A stretch of 64,000 nucleotides of DNA from Arenibacter algicola (GCF_000733925.1 NZ_JPOO01000001.1:1922001-1986000); one strand, 5' to 3'. Counted from the first letter of the stretch, positions 37,919-47,320 are shown. The notes: generated by a model not told the origin, from the letters alone. Program-made: numbers and translations.

Positions 37919-39922
37919 TTAGCGAATATCGGTTTTTATAAATTCTCTTTCAAAAAGCTCTTTTCTTCTCTCATAAACTAGTTTCCAACTTTCAATCCCT
38001 TCGTATTCAAGAATACCATTTAAAAAACCCTCCTCTATTATTTTAGGCTTAAAAAGATTAAGGCGTGGTATGACAAATTTGAACATATTTTCAAGTTGAT
38101 TTATTAATCGAATATTGTCAATCTCCAAAATTTCATAGAGTTCTTGGAGCTTTTCCTTAGAAAAGGAAAAAAGTCCTATAGGTAACATTTCGATACTGTA
38201 AATGTCAGTAGTTAACAATTCTTGTCTTTTCAGATCTTTTTTATCAAGAGCGGCAACTTTATCCATATACTTTTTCACTTCTTTAATCGTATCCTCATAT
38301 TTTTTTTTAGATTCATCATAGAACTCAGTAAGCCTTCTTTGCTTTGTATTTCCCTTTTTTAAAAGGTCAAACCTTCTCTTAAAATCCCTTAGCTCATAAA
38401 GTTCTAAAATACCTTCTATTTCATTTCTCAAATTTTGAGATTCATTTTTTCTCTTTAGAAATTCTAACATTTCAAACTCAACCGTCATGCAGACTACTTG
38501 ATTTTCTACGTGTCCAATCTGCTTATATTTGAGTTTGATTTTTCTAATCTCGTTTAATAAGAACTTGATTTTTTTTAGATGAGATCCTTTCGTTCCACCA
38601 ATAATGGCATCAATAAGAAAAGACTCAAAGTGATAGTTTATCCTATGGGTATCTAGTAGCCAATAATTAAAATAATCTTTATCCTCGATTATCTTTTTTA
38701 CCGTAGTTTCATGAAAAGATTGAATTGCGTCAAGTTGGTTTAATATTTCTTGTCCAGCGTCTATTACATGTTGGTTATATACCTCCTTACTTAATAACAT
38801 AGAATTTTGAAGGCTTCGAATATTAAGGTCCAGAGACCAGTATTTATAGTATTCGGTATTCGCTAAATTTATTATAGTATTTGGCACATCCTGTTTATCC
38901 AAGATTTTATCTGATTCTCTTTTATAGGCTTGTAATGAGTAATTGTCAAGGCTATCGGTATGTTTCCTCCCTAACTTATCAATTTCGATATAATATTGAA
39001 TGAAACTAGATTCTTCTATCGAATCCATTACTTCTGCATATTCTTGACTATCTAGAAGTCCCAAAGAATATTTTACTGCTGCCGTAAAATATTGATGAAG
39101 GCTTAAATCTTCCTTATCAAGTTTTTCCAAATATTTCCCTGTTTCTTTTAGGTTTGCAAGGGCTGACAGCATATTACCGGTATTATAATGCGCTATTGCT
39201 AAGACGAGATTGAACTTAGGTCGCTTAGAGTAGACACTTTTTGAGATGATATTTGATCCGTTAATAACAAGTTTAGAATTACCTTCATTAATTAGTCCTA
39301 ATCCAAATTGCTCTAACTTATCTCTTATTTCATTTTCTGAATAAAAGTTCAATTTTTTATCGGTGATGGATATTTTTCCAAAATTATCTTTTGTGGAGAG
39401 TGCTATTTTTTCATTAAGCTTTCTAAAATTTTTACCATAAATTAAGACTCCTTGATAAATACCTTCCAACACTTCTTTGTTGACTTTACTTTTAAATCTT
39501 AAGGTGTTTGTTAATTGAGCATCCCATGCTTTCGTCTTGCTCTCCATAGTTTTTAAAAAATCACTCATATTTGAGTAATAAAATTCTTCCGATTTTTTAT
39601 GATATAAAATATAATAAGAGGGCTTTCCAGAATTTAATAAGTATTGGATATTTGCGGTGTCAATGCTTTTACTGTAAGATCCGTCGGAGTTTGCTTCGAT
39701 ACTATCTGTTGCCTTTAGTTGAATTATAAATCTAAAATTGGTGTGTTTTCCATTATATTTCAATTCAATATCGAGATCTATGCCTTTGTCTCGATAGATT
39801 TCTTCTCGAATTTGAAACTTTCTTAAGTCAAATAGAGGACGAAGTTTATCTTTTGATAATTGTTCAAGTTCTTCTTGCTCGTTACCTTGAGGTAATTTCA
39901 TTCCGTCTAGAAAGTCCGTCAT
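37919..39922 (-). CDS. DUF4365-like nuclease domain with long helical C-terminus
   Basis: 667 residues from Met at 39922 (preferred: the 19 codons upstream of it, to a Met at 39979, look non-coding). Numbered from that start, the N-terminal domain has 'RDKGIDLDIELKYNG' (Asp45, Asp49) and 'FIIQLKATDS' (Gln68, Lys70), the DUF4365 pattern. The remaining ~550 residues are largely helical and lysine-rich, with TPR-like and coiled-coil stretches but no named domain. First gene of the three-gene nuclease-like cluster; its upstream region contains a long inverted repeat. Confidence 0.72.
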   Translation of the reverse strand: MTDFLDGMKLPQGNEQEELEQLSKDKLRPLFDLRKFQIREEIYRDKGIDLDIELKYNGKHTNFRFIIQLKATDSIEANSDGSYSKSIDTANIQYLLNSGKPSYYILYHKKSEEFYYSNMSDFLKTMESKTKAWDAQLTNTLRFKSKVNKEVLEGIYQGVLIYGKNFRKLNEKIALSTKDNFGKISITDKKLNFYSENEIRDKLEQFGLGLINEGNSKLVINGSNIISKSVYSKRPKFNLVLAIAHYNTGNMLSALANLKETGKYLEKLDKEDLSLHQYFTAAVKYSLGLLDSQEYAEVMDSIEESSFIQYYIEIDKLGRKHTDSLDNYSLQAYKRESDKILDKQDVPNTIINLANTEYYKYWSLDLNIRSLQNSMLLSKEVYNQHVIDAGQEILNQLDAIQSFHETTVKKIIEDKDYFNYWLLDTHRINYHFESFLIDAIIGGTKGSHLKKIKFLLNEIRKIKLKYKQIGHVENQVVCMTVEFEMLEFLKRKNESQNLRNEIEGILELYELRDFKRRFDLLKKGNTKQRRLTEFYDESKKKYEDTIKEVKKYMDKVAALDKKDLKRQELLTTDIYSIEMLPIGLFSFSKEKLQELYEILEIDNIRLINQLENMFKFVIPRLNLFKPKIIEEGFLNGILEYEGIESWKLVYERRKELFEREFIKTDIR

Positions 39923-40033
39923 AAGAATATTTGGTAATTTATTAAATAAAGGTATCCAAATACTTATAAAATATAGCAAAATTGAAAGCTAGATTCCTGA
40001 CCCAAATCTTACCCCAAAACTTTGCGCGTGGAT

Positions 40034-40090
40034 CCTGTCCGGTTTTTGTAGTGATTCCGGCAGATTAGCGTAAAGCAAAAACCGGATAGG
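40034..40090. other. 15-bp inverted repeat near mobilization genes: candidate oriT or terminator
   Basis: CCTGTCCGGTTTTTG and CAAAAACCGGATAGG pair over 15 bp with one G-T wobble around a 27-nt loop. It lies between the last mobilization gene (ends 40098) and the nuclease-like cluster. A transfer origin or a terminator of the mob operon are both possible. Confidence 0.4.
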
Positions 40091-40097
40091 GCGCACC

Positions 40098-40553
40098 CTA
40101 CTTTTTGCTTTGGGGATGTCGCCATTCTTGATAGAGAGCGCTTGCCTCTGGGCTGGCCTCGAAGAAAGACCTGAAATGCCCTAACGCTTTTTCTTCTCCC
40201 TGTCCATAAGCTTCCAGTTTTATATCTGAGATTCGTGAAACCTTATAAACTGAAAATCCCAATACCAAAATGATACTGACCAGTAACCCCGCGAACAACT
40301 TTATCGACCATTTCGGAATAGTCATGGACTTATTAATGTAGTAAACCACGTTCGCCATCAGTTTGTGTTGGTCTTCGATGGCTCTCTGTTGGTCGTCATT
40401 ATATCGTCTTAAGATAAAGTCAATGTCCGTGGTGTCGGGCTTGATTTTGTAGTTCATCAAAAAAGCTTGCATCTCTTCCAAACGACTTACCGAGTTTTCG
40501 AATTCCTTGATTTCTTCGGTTATCAATTCTGCTATTTCATCTAATTTTGCCAT
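40098..40553 (-). CDS. Mobilization-associated small membrane protein
   Basis: 151 residues: a charged, helical N-terminal half, then one membrane helix at about residues 105-123 ('LFAGLLVSIILVLGFSVYKV') and a short hydrophilic tail. I do not recognise a characterised family; similar proteins accompany relaxase genes in Flavobacteriia elements. It starts 4 bp after the relaxase stop, so it is in the mob operon and may anchor the relaxosome at the membrane (inference). Confidence 0.7.
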   Translation of the reverse strand: MAKLDEIAELITEEIKEFENSVSRLEEMQAFLMNYKIKPDTTDIDFILRRYNDDQQRAIEDQHKLMANVVYYINKSMTIPKWSIKLFAGLLVSIILVLGFSVYKVSRISDIKLEAYGQGEEKALGHFRSFFEASPEASALYQEWRHPQSKK

Positions 40554-40557
40554 AGTT

Positions 40558-41427
40558 TTATATTTCCATTCCTAATCCTATTGATTTCTTAACGGCTATC
40601 TTAATTGCCCTTTTAGTGATTGTAGCGGCCAAGTTGGGCGATAAGCCTACGGTCTTTCCTAGCATTGCTACCGTGTTTTCTTTGGCTAGTTTTTGGGCAA
40701 CATATTTATCAAACCCGATTCGCTCCGCTATTCGCCCCATTGACATCGAACGATGTACCTCACTTCCTTTCAGATTTTGGCCCATGTATTCAAATCGGAA
40801 ACCCCGTAACTGATTCGATTTGCTGATGCTTGGAATGACCTTTACATCGTTTTGTTTCATGTATTTGATGTACTGATTAAAATCCTGAGGCCTCATTTCG
40901 GAAATAATCTTTTCATGGATTTGCTTTATTTCCTGTCGTACATTTTTGATTTCATTCAATTTTTCCTGTTGTACTTCCCTTACCGTGGTCAATCCCATTT
41001 GTTTGGCAACCTTTTCGGCGGCCTGTTGGCTTCGTTTCCCGATATAGTTGTCTTTATATGCTTTACCGTCAAAATCGATACGGTTTACATATAAATGAAT
41101 ATGCCGATGGCTTTTATCTTGATGTACAAAAGCAATCCCCTGTCGTTCCTGTAGTTTCATTTCTTTAATAAACCTTTCCGTAATTTCCTTCAGATCCTTT
41201 TCTTTTAATTCCTGTCCATCTTCTATTGTGGGACTAAGGACGAAACTCAACGTGTTCTTTGTGCATCGATGATTTTGTGATTGAATGATTTTAAATTCCT
41301 GTGTAATCTCCATGGGGTTGTCCCCTGCCAAATGTTCACGATAGACCACTTTGGCATTTTTCTCCTCGTTCCACCCATAACCCATGGAGGCTCCAGTATG
41401 CGATATGGATTTTCCCATGCCTATCAT
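40558..41427 (-). CDS. Relaxase/mobilization nuclease (MobA/VirD2-like)
   Basis: 289 residues. The metal-binding relaxase motif is clear: 'HQDKSHRHIHLYVNRID' with His107, His109 and His111, preceded by 'RCTKNTLSFVLSPT'. It nicks the transfer origin and leads the strand into the recipient. The family is often longer; this compact form is usual for Bacteroidota mobilizable elements. Its start overlaps the MobC-like gene by 4 bp, so the two are translationally coupled. No coupling protein is encoded nearby. Confidence 0.9.
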   Translation of the reverse strand: MIGMGKSISHTGASMGYGWNEEKNAKVVYREHLAGDNPMEITQEFKIIQSQNHRCTKNTLSFVLSPTIEDGQELKEKDLKEITERFIKEMKLQERQGIAFVHQDKSHRHIHLYVNRIDFDGKAYKDNYIGKRSQQAAEKVAKQMGLTTVREVQQEKLNEIKNVRQEIKQIHEKIISEMRPQDFNQYIKYMKQNDVKVIPSISKSNQLRGFRFEYMGQNLKGSEVHRSMSMGRIAERIGFDKYVAQKLAKENTVAMLGKTVGLSPNLAATITKRAIKIAVKKSIGLGMEI

Positions 41428-41720
41428 TTCTTGAAATTGTAAAGATGTTTCCGTATGTCATTTGCCAACTGAACCACTTCATCTGCCAATTTCGGATTGC
41501 GTTTTCGGTACATATTCCCGATACGTTTAAAGTTGACCTGATACTGAACCAGTAATTTGTATACATCGATTTGTTCATCGGAAAACCGTTCGACAATCCG
41601 ATGGTCAAAGGCAGCACGTCGACAATATTCACTTATGGAAAGTCCGCTCTTTTTGGCTTTGATTTTCAAGAGCTTCTTTTCATAAATGGAACATCGAAAT
41701 TGTACGAACTCCTTTTTCAC
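41424..41720 (-). CDS. MobC-like relaxosome accessory protein
   Basis: 98 residues with the pattern of plasmid mobilization proteins: 'RCSIYEKKLLKIKAKKSGLS' then 'SEYCRRAAF' (ribbon-helix-helix-like DNA-binding start) and 'VNFKRIGNMYRKRNPKLADE'. It binds near oriT and helps the relaxase, whose gene it overlaps by 4 bp. Confidence 0.85.
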   Translation of the reverse strand: MKKEFVQFRCSIYEKKLLKIKAKKSGLSISEYCRRAAFDHRIVERFSDEQIDVYKLLVQYQVNFKRIGNMYRKRNPKLADEVVQLANDIRKHLYNFKK

Positions 41721-41903
41721 TTTCCGTATTTCTTTAATCTCAACAAGACGCTTTTTAAAATATTCACAATAGAAATCTTACTTTAAATCATACATCGAAA
41801 ACTCTATTAATAGTTCCTGCCCTTTTGCGACCGAGGGGAGCAAAAGCAAGATTTGTCATGACAATGACACATCTTGAATTCTTACTCAGACGTATTTTTA
41901 CAC

Positions 41904-42761
41904 CTACCTTCCTTCATTTCTATTTCTCCTTATACTCATCTCACTTACATCTTTGTAATCACTATATAAATAGGATTTATCGACACATCCTTTATGGTTT
42001 TGCATCAACCATTCTGTAGCTTCTTTTCCCACTTTATCATTGTCGAGATATAGTTCAACATGATTGAACCGTTCGATATGTTTCATTGCTCTTTTTATAA
42101 AAGACAGTGAGTTTAAAATGAGAAAGGACATGTTATGGTGACAGAAGTTAGTGACCGTCAAAAAATCGAACATTCCTTCCGTTACCACCAACTGCATACA
42201 TCCGTTTGAAAAATAGGTAATGTCCTTTGGACAGGAGGAACTCTTGTAATACATGTTGCGAAGTTCCCAACCACCGGAATCGTTTTGTAGTCCGATACCG
42301 AAGTAGTGGTTTCCCTTGCGGGAATGATGGACTTCCTTACAATATTTATTCGCGGTTTGCAGGGTTATGTTCCGCTGCTCTAGGTAAACTTTAAGTCCAT
42401 AGTGCCAAATAGGGCGGGCACTTTTGATAATCAGACCATCGTTCTTAGGTGGCTCAAAAGGTTGCGGGTGAAAAGAAAAAGAGGGTGGTATGTCCGAAAG
42501 GAAGTCAAGCGCATCCAGCAAACGGCAGTCGTAAAGCCGAACGACCAGATCTGGGGTGTTCCCACCAAAACCCGACCCATGGTCGAACCAAAGGTTCTTG
42601 ATTTTCGATACCTTGAAAGAGGCATGGGTTTCAGGTCGGAACGGACTTAGAAACCAAGCTTCTTTCTTCGTCTCCCTGCGGGGAAAGTGCCCTGCCTTTG
42701 CCATCGTTTTTACGATACAAACGGCACGGGCTTTTTTCCAGCTTATTTCTTCCTTTTTCAT
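41904..42761 (-). CDS. Toprim-domain DNA primase-like protein of the mobile element
   Basis: 285 residues. The N-terminal part has the primase-type phrase 'PFRPETHASFKVSKIKNLWF' and 'DHGSGFGGNTPDLV' (zinc-finger-domain relatives without visible zinc cysteines); the C-terminal part is a Toprim domain with 'LVVTEGMFDFLTV' (Glu) and 'VELYLDNDKVGKEA' (DxD). It likely primes replication of the excised or transferred strand. It overlaps the upstream HTH gene by 4 bp. A 180-bp gap separates it from MobC. Confidence 0.85.
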   Translation of the reverse strand: MKKEEISWKKARAVCIVKTMAKAGHFPRRETKKEAWFLSPFRPETHASFKVSKIKNLWFDHGSGFGGNTPDLVVRLYDCRLLDALDFLSDIPPSFSFHPQPFEPPKNDGLIIKSARPIWHYGLKVYLEQRNITLQTANKYCKEVHHSRKGNHYFGIGLQNDSGGWELRNMYYKSSSCPKDITYFSNGCMQLVVTEGMFDFLTVTNFCHHNMSFLILNSLSFIKRAMKHIERFNHVELYLDNDKVGKEATEWLMQNHKGCVDKSYLYSDYKDVSEMSIRRNRNEGR

Positions 42762-43045
42762 CTGCGCTTATTTTTAAAAGTGTAGTTGAGGGCTTCGGTC
42801 TGGATTTCCGATTTTGACTTCCTGCCATTCTGAAGAAGCCAAGCGTTGAGTTTGGCCTTTTCAAAAAACAGCATCTTGCCATTGGGTTTTGAATGCGGGA
42901 TGTTTCCCGAGGCTGTCAGTTTGTACAGATAGCTTCTCGATATTCCGGTATAGTCACAGGTTTCCTCAAAGGTGAGTACTTCCTTATTGGCTATTAAAAG
43001 CCGTTCCAAACGATCCAATCGTTCAAGGATTAAAAAATTGTCCAT
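42758..43045 (-). CDS. Excisionase-like helix-turn-helix protein
   Basis: 95 residues of the MerR/HTH_17 excisionase type: 'VLTFEETCDYTGISRSYLYK' then 'LTASGNIPHSKPNGKMLFFE' (winged helix with the Pro-x-Ser-x-Pro/Lys bend). Such proteins act as recombination directionality factors or regulators in Bacteroidota mobile elements. It is translationally coupled to the primase gene through a 4-bp overlap. Confidence 0.85.
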   Translation of the reverse strand: MDNFLILERLDRLERLLIANKEVLTFEETCDYTGISRSYLYKLTASGNIPHSKPNGKMLFFEKAKLNAWLLQNGRKSKSEIQTEALNYTFKNKRR

Positions 43046-43579
43046 TGGTTTCCTTTTTAGGATTACTAAATGAACAAAAGCGCTTTTGTTTTCTTTTGAA
43101 GAATTCTTGGGATAAAGGTAAAGTAAAGGAAGGGGCTAAACTATGCAATTCGATTTTAGTTATTCACAAAAATCTGATATACAATAAGTTATATCAAATT
43201 AATTCAAATGAAACTATATATAATGTGGTGATTTAGATTTGGATTCAAATGGATTCAAATGGTGTCCTTTGATTTTTGTTAAAAATCGAAGAATTTTGAG
43301 TTATCAACAATTTAAAATAGTTAAATATAAAAATTCCGGTTTAGAAAAGGTCGACTGTATTGCTTTAAAGGCAGTCTATTATATAATTATTGTTTGAAGA
43401 AATTTCCCATTATTATGAAGAATGCTGTCTTTTTAATCGTTGGTATTACGGGACCGACGCTAATTTGAATTTTGGAAGGTTTATCCTATAAGTCTTACTA
43501 AGTGAATGCTGAGCATGGATATTATAGCCTACGGTGCAGCGCTTTGTATATTAAATCAGTCAATAAAAACCTCTCTTTG
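43046..43579. other. Gene-free region upstream of the excisionase/primase operon
   Basis: 534 bp, A/T-rich. It includes a short tandem repeat (GGATTCAAAT twice, near 43241-43260). It should contain the promoter of the excisionase-primase-mob genes; no convincing promoter was found. Confidence 0.45.
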
Positions 43580-44026
43580 CTATAAAAATTTTGCAAAACA
43601 GTGACAATCAGGAATGTCTTTTAGTTTACCATAATTACTAATTATACTATAACCATTTCTCTGATAAAGTTTATTTGCCTCTGGTTGTTTAGAGCCTGTA
43701 AAGAGTATGCATTTGCTTATGCCCAATTCTCTGGACCAATTTTCTAATTCCAATAAAATTTTCTCTCCGATTCTTTGACCTCTAACTTCTGGAGAGACAT
43801 ACATTCTTTTGATTTCTGTAGAAAGATCATCATATTTCGAGATAGCTCCACAGCCAATCGCCTTGTCTTTTTGTAAAGCCAAAACTACATGTTTTAAATA
43901 GGCAATAGAATTAAATTGAGATAACGCATGAGTTCCTCCATCTCTATTTGCAAGATCTTTATTGAGTGATTGTACTAGATTTTTAAATTTGGGATTTTGA
44001 GAATTGGTTCTTATAATCTCTATCAT
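43580..44026 (-). CDS. GNAT family N-acetyltransferase
   Basis: 148 residues with the acetyl-CoA pyrophosphate loop 'VSPEVRGQRIGEKIL' (motif A, RxxRxG-like) and 'LYQRNGYSIIS' near the C-terminus (motif B). Substrate unknown. It lies alone between the mobilization region and the regulator of the catabolic cargo, with gaps of over 180 bp on both sides, and may be a cargo gene. Confidence 0.88.
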   Translation of the reverse strand: MIEIIRTNSQNPKFKNLVQSLNKDLANRDGGTHALSQFNSIAYLKHVVLALQKDKAIGCGAISKYDDLSTEIKRMYVSPEVRGQRIGEKILLELENWSRELGISKCILFTGSKQPEANKLYQRNGYSIISNYGKLKDIPDCHCFAKFL

Positions 44027-44213
44027 ATTTAGCTGTGATTTTTTTTAGAACTATTTTATGCCTAAACCGTTAGTAATCCTTTCCGATCTTCATTGCGAAA
44101 ATAGTAGCACCATCAATAAGTGGGACAAATCCTCTTATAAAATTTGAAATAGGTTTAAATAATATATCCGGTTTTGAGGGGTGCAATTTACGGAAGAGAT
44201 TCAATTTAAAATT

Positions 44214-44945
44214 TCAGGTTTCTTTCATTTTGTATAAATAAGGGGCTTTGTTGGCGGCACCGGTAAACTTTTTCTCCAGTCGCTCCAAAACATCCATTTC
44301 CAAAATTTTCTTTTGGAAATTGGTCCGCACATATTCCCTCTCAAAAATGGTTTCGTAGATGACCTGCACATCTCGCATAGTGAATTTTTCGGGTAATAGA
44401 TTAAAAGCGGTGAATTTGTTATTGATGTCATCCAATAGACTTTTATGGGCTTCTGACAATATCTCGTTATTATCCATTATCAGTGACGGAACCTCGTGAA
44501 TATTGTACCAGGTTAGTGATTCATCAATTTCTGTAAGTTCTAAATTCACCATGTTAATATCCAATAGGGCGTAAAAGCAAATAGAAATATGCCGCTTTGT
44601 AAACCATTCATAGTCACTAATCTCGGCAGTAGATTCCAGGTTATTTATTTGAATCAGCTCATCGATAAATTCCTTTCGATGCCTGTCGACCTTACCAAAG
44701 ACTTTAAACTGTTCCAAATAAATATCCTTTAGGCCAGTTCTTTCAAAAACCACTCTCTCGGCCGCCTTTTCCACATCTTCGTTGTCTTTGACAAACCCCG
44801 TAATAATTGCATGAAAAGCTCCTTTAAAATTGATTTTGGATATCAAAACCTTCAACTGTCCATTTTCAAAGCCAAAGATGACACAATCTATTGTTACCTG
44901 TTTTACGAAATCTTGCGGATTTAAAATAGTTTTTTGCATTGTCAA
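44214..44945 (-). CDS. Nudix-related transcriptional regulator (AraR/NrtR-like)
   Basis: 243 residues: an N-terminal Nudix domain and a C-terminal winged-helix of the NrtR/AraR type ('LPEKFTMRDVQVIYETIFER'). The Nudix box is degenerate: Gly50, Glu56, Arg64, Glu68 and Gly71 are kept, but the REUxEE core reads RVVFER, so hydrolysis is unlikely and ligand sensing is expected. In the Bacteroidota such proteins control sugar catabolism. It is divergent from the catabolic row starting at 45128, which it probably regulates from the 182-bp gap. Confidence 0.85.
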   Translation of the reverse strand: MTMQKTILNPQDFVKQVTIDCVIFGFENGQLKVLISKINFKGAFHAIITGFVKDNEDVEKAAERVVFERTGLKDIYLEQFKVFGKVDRHRKEFIDELIQINNLESTAEISDYEWFTKRHISICFYALLDINMVNLELTEIDESLTWYNIHEVPSLIMDNNEILSEAHKSLLDDINNKFTAFNLLPEKFTMRDVQVIYETIFEREYVRTNFQKKILEMDVLERLEKKFTGAANKAPYLYKMKET

Positions 44946-45053
44946 GGGGACTATTTGAATAAAGTATTATTTATTTAAAATCAATTTTTAAGGTAAAAGC
45001 AAATACATCGCTCCTCCTTAATTATTCACAAATATAATAATTGCAGTTATTAT

Positions 45054-45071
45054 TGTATAAAAAAATATACA
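45054..45071. promoter_or_regulatory. Candidate operator between the Nudix regulator and the catabolic genes
   Basis: TGTATA-N6-TATACA, a perfect 6-bp dyad in the divergent intergenic region, 57 bp before the ATG at 45128. Very A/T-rich, so chance is possible. Confidence 0.3.
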
Positions 45072-45127
45072 TTAAAAGAATTTTATTTACCTTGCGCTAT
45101 ATTTTAATTTTTTAAACTATCCAAATT

Positions 45128-47251
45128 ATGTTAAAATTGGTCGTGCAAAATTGGGGAATCAGTATATCAATCATGACTTTCACGCTGTTCATTATTTCCA
45201 AATCAAATGCTCAGAGTCTGGTTCAAGCTGATTATGCCGAATTTTTTGTCTACCAAGACACTGTTTTCAAGTCCCCTTTTATTGACATCGATGAGTGGCG
45301 CGATACTCCTGTGAGACACAGATACGTGCACGGTGGCTTTGAAGGTACGGAAACCCGTTTTTCATTTTACTTCCCTTCGAAAGAAGATTATGCAGGACAT
45401 TTCTTTCAATATATCACTCCCTTTCCGGACAATGAGAATCTTTCGCAAGGGGCCAGCGGCGAAGATGATAAAATTGGCTTTTCGGTTAGTCACGGGGCTT
45501 ATTTTATTGAAACCAATGGAGGCGGTAGGTTTGATTTTACGGGTCAAAAGAAAGCAAGCGATTTATTAATTGGGGCATATAAGGCCAACGCTGCCGCCGC
45601 TCAATTTTCTAAAATAATAGCAAATAGAATCTTTGATACACCCCATACCTATGGCTATGCGTTTGGAGGAAGTGGTGGTGCATATCGTACCATTGGTGCC
45701 ATCGAAAATACGGAGGGAGTATGGGATGGCGTAGTACCTTACGTAGTAGGTTCTCCTATGGCTATTCCAAGTGTGTTCTCTGTACGTATGCACGCCATGA
45801 GAATTCTAAATGATAAATTCCCTCAAATTATTGATGCGCTTGAGCCTGGCGGCAGTGGAGATATGTACGCTGGATTGAACGAGGAGGAAAAAGCTGCATT
45901 GATGGAAGTAACCAAAATGGGGTTTCCGCCCAAATCTTGGTTTGGCTATAAAACGATGGGCGTACATGGTTTCAGAGCGATATATCAAGGTATGACATCG
46001 GCTGACAAAGATTATTTTCAAAACTTTTGGACGGAGGAAGGTTATTATGGTTTTAATCCTCCAGCCTCATTGTTGAAGGCACGTTTGCAAAAACTGACTA
46101 AAATCAAATCAGGAATTTCTTATGAAGAGGCTCTAAAAGACAAATTGGTCGAACCAACATCAGAACAGGAAAGAGGAACTGCCGAGGCCGCTTGGAAGAG
46201 TTTAGGCGATGTGGATGGCAGTTTGCCTGTGGCATTTCAATTCGAAGATTCAATGCCAAATGTCAATTTTCTTGGCGGTGATTTAAAGATAATAACAGGT
46301 GCCGCGGCAGGTAAAACCTTACAATTACTTTCAATTGAAGGGGATAAAGCGGTTCTTGGTGCAACTGCCCCTCAAATTTTAGCACAAATCAAACCTGGTG
46401 ATGAAGTGCAGGTTGATAACTCTAATTTCTTGGCAGCTCAAACTTATCACAGACATCAGGTGCCAGGAAAAGAATACAAAGTATGGGACCAATTTAGAAA
46501 CGACCATGGAGAACCTCTTTATCCCCAAGGTCCATTCCTTTTAGGGCCGATGTATACACGAGGTGCTTCAGGCGTTTTACCAAATGGTAAATTTAAGGGT
46601 AAAATGATTATGCTCGAATCATTATGGGATAGAGAAGCTTTCCCTTGGCAGGCAGATTGGTATCGTACAAAAGTCATTGAAAATTTAGGTGATAAAGCAA
46701 ACGATAGTTTTAGATTGTGGTATACCGACCGTGCCTTACATGGGGATCTGTCCGAACAAGAAGACCCTACCAGAACAGTTAGTTATTTAGGAGTTCTACA
46801 GCAGGCCCTACTAGACTTAAGCGCCTGGGTGGAGAAAGGCATCAGTCCTCCAAATTCTACCAATTACCAAATAGTAGACGGTCAAGTAATAGTACCTGCA
46901 TCGGCCGAAGATCGCGAAGGCATTCAGCCTACCGTGGTTTTAAAGGCGAACGGTTCGAAAAAAACAATCGTAAAAACTGGTGAAAAAGTGAATTACAGTG
47001 CGGAAATAAAAGTGCCGGCTGGTACCGGAAAGGTGGTTTCTGTAGAATGGGATTTAGATGGCGATGGAACATTTGAAAGCCAAGGTCAATTTAAAAAGGA
47101 AGAAGAAGTAGCGGTAAAATCCAAATATTCTTTTGCAAAACCCGGAACGTATTTCTCAGTAATCAGAGTAGCGTCCCAACGAAATGGGAATTCAAAAACA
47201 ACGTTTACTAGAATACAAAATCTGGATAGGGTGAGAGTTGTTGTCGAATAA
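45128..47251 (+). CDS. Secreted alpha/beta-hydrolase-like protein with C-terminal PKD domain
   Basis: 707 residues with a signal peptide ending near 'SKSNAQS'. A nucleophile-elbow-like motif 'YGYAFGGSGGAYRTIGAIE' places Ser182 in GGSGG, as in esterase/tannase-like hydrolases; the acid and histidine partners were not assigned. The C-terminal ~90 residues are a PKD domain ('VEWDLDGDGTFESQGQ', 'SFAKPGTYFSVIRV'). I do not recognise a characterised family. An ester- or glycoside-cleaving function on a glycan is inferred from its place at the head of a sugar-catabolic row under the Nudix regulator. Confidence 0.7.
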   Translation: MLKLVVQNWGISISIMTFTLFIISKSNAQSLVQADYAEFFVYQDTVFKSPFIDIDEWRDTPVRHRYVHGGFEGTETRFSFYFPSKEDYAGHFFQYITPFPDNENLSQGASGEDDKIGFSVSHGAYFIETNGGGRFDFTGQKKASDLLIGAYKANAAAAQFSKIIANRIFDTPHTYGYAFGGSGGAYRTIGAIENTEGVWDGVVPYVVGSPMAIPSVFSVRMHAMRILNDKFPQIIDALEPGGSGDMYAGLNEEEKAALMEVTKMGFPPKSWFGYKTMGVHGFRAIYQGMTSADKDYFQNFWTEEGYYGFNPPASLLKARLQKLTKIKSGISYEEALKDKLVEPTSEQERGTAEAAWKSLGDVDGSLPVAFQFEDSMPNVNFLGGDLKIITGAAAGKTLQLLSIEGDKAVLGATAPQILAQIKPGDEVQVDNSNFLAAQTYHRHQVPGKEYKVWDQFRNDHGEPLYPQGPFLLGPMYTRGASGVLPNGKFKGKMIMLESLWDREAFPWQADWYRTKVIENLGDKANDSFRLWYTDRALHGDLSEQEDPTRTVSYLGVLQQALLDLSAWVEKGISPPNSTNYQIVDGQVIVPASAEDREGIQPTVVLKANGSKKTIVKTGEKVNYSAEIKVPAGTGKVVSVEWDLDGDGTFESQGQFKKEEEVAVKSKYSFAKPGTYFSVIRVASQRNGNSKTTFTRIQNLDRVRVVVE

Positions 47252-47320
47252 TTGGAAGGTCTGACCAATCACGCTCAAATGAACTTAGGTCATCATAATT
47301 AACAAAGAAAATCGGAGAAT

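Noticed and set aside
39923..39979. Upstream extension of the DUF4365-like gene (19 codons)
   Set aside because: Hydrophobic and low-complexity residues that do not fit a cytoplasmic nuclease; Met at 39922 is the better start.
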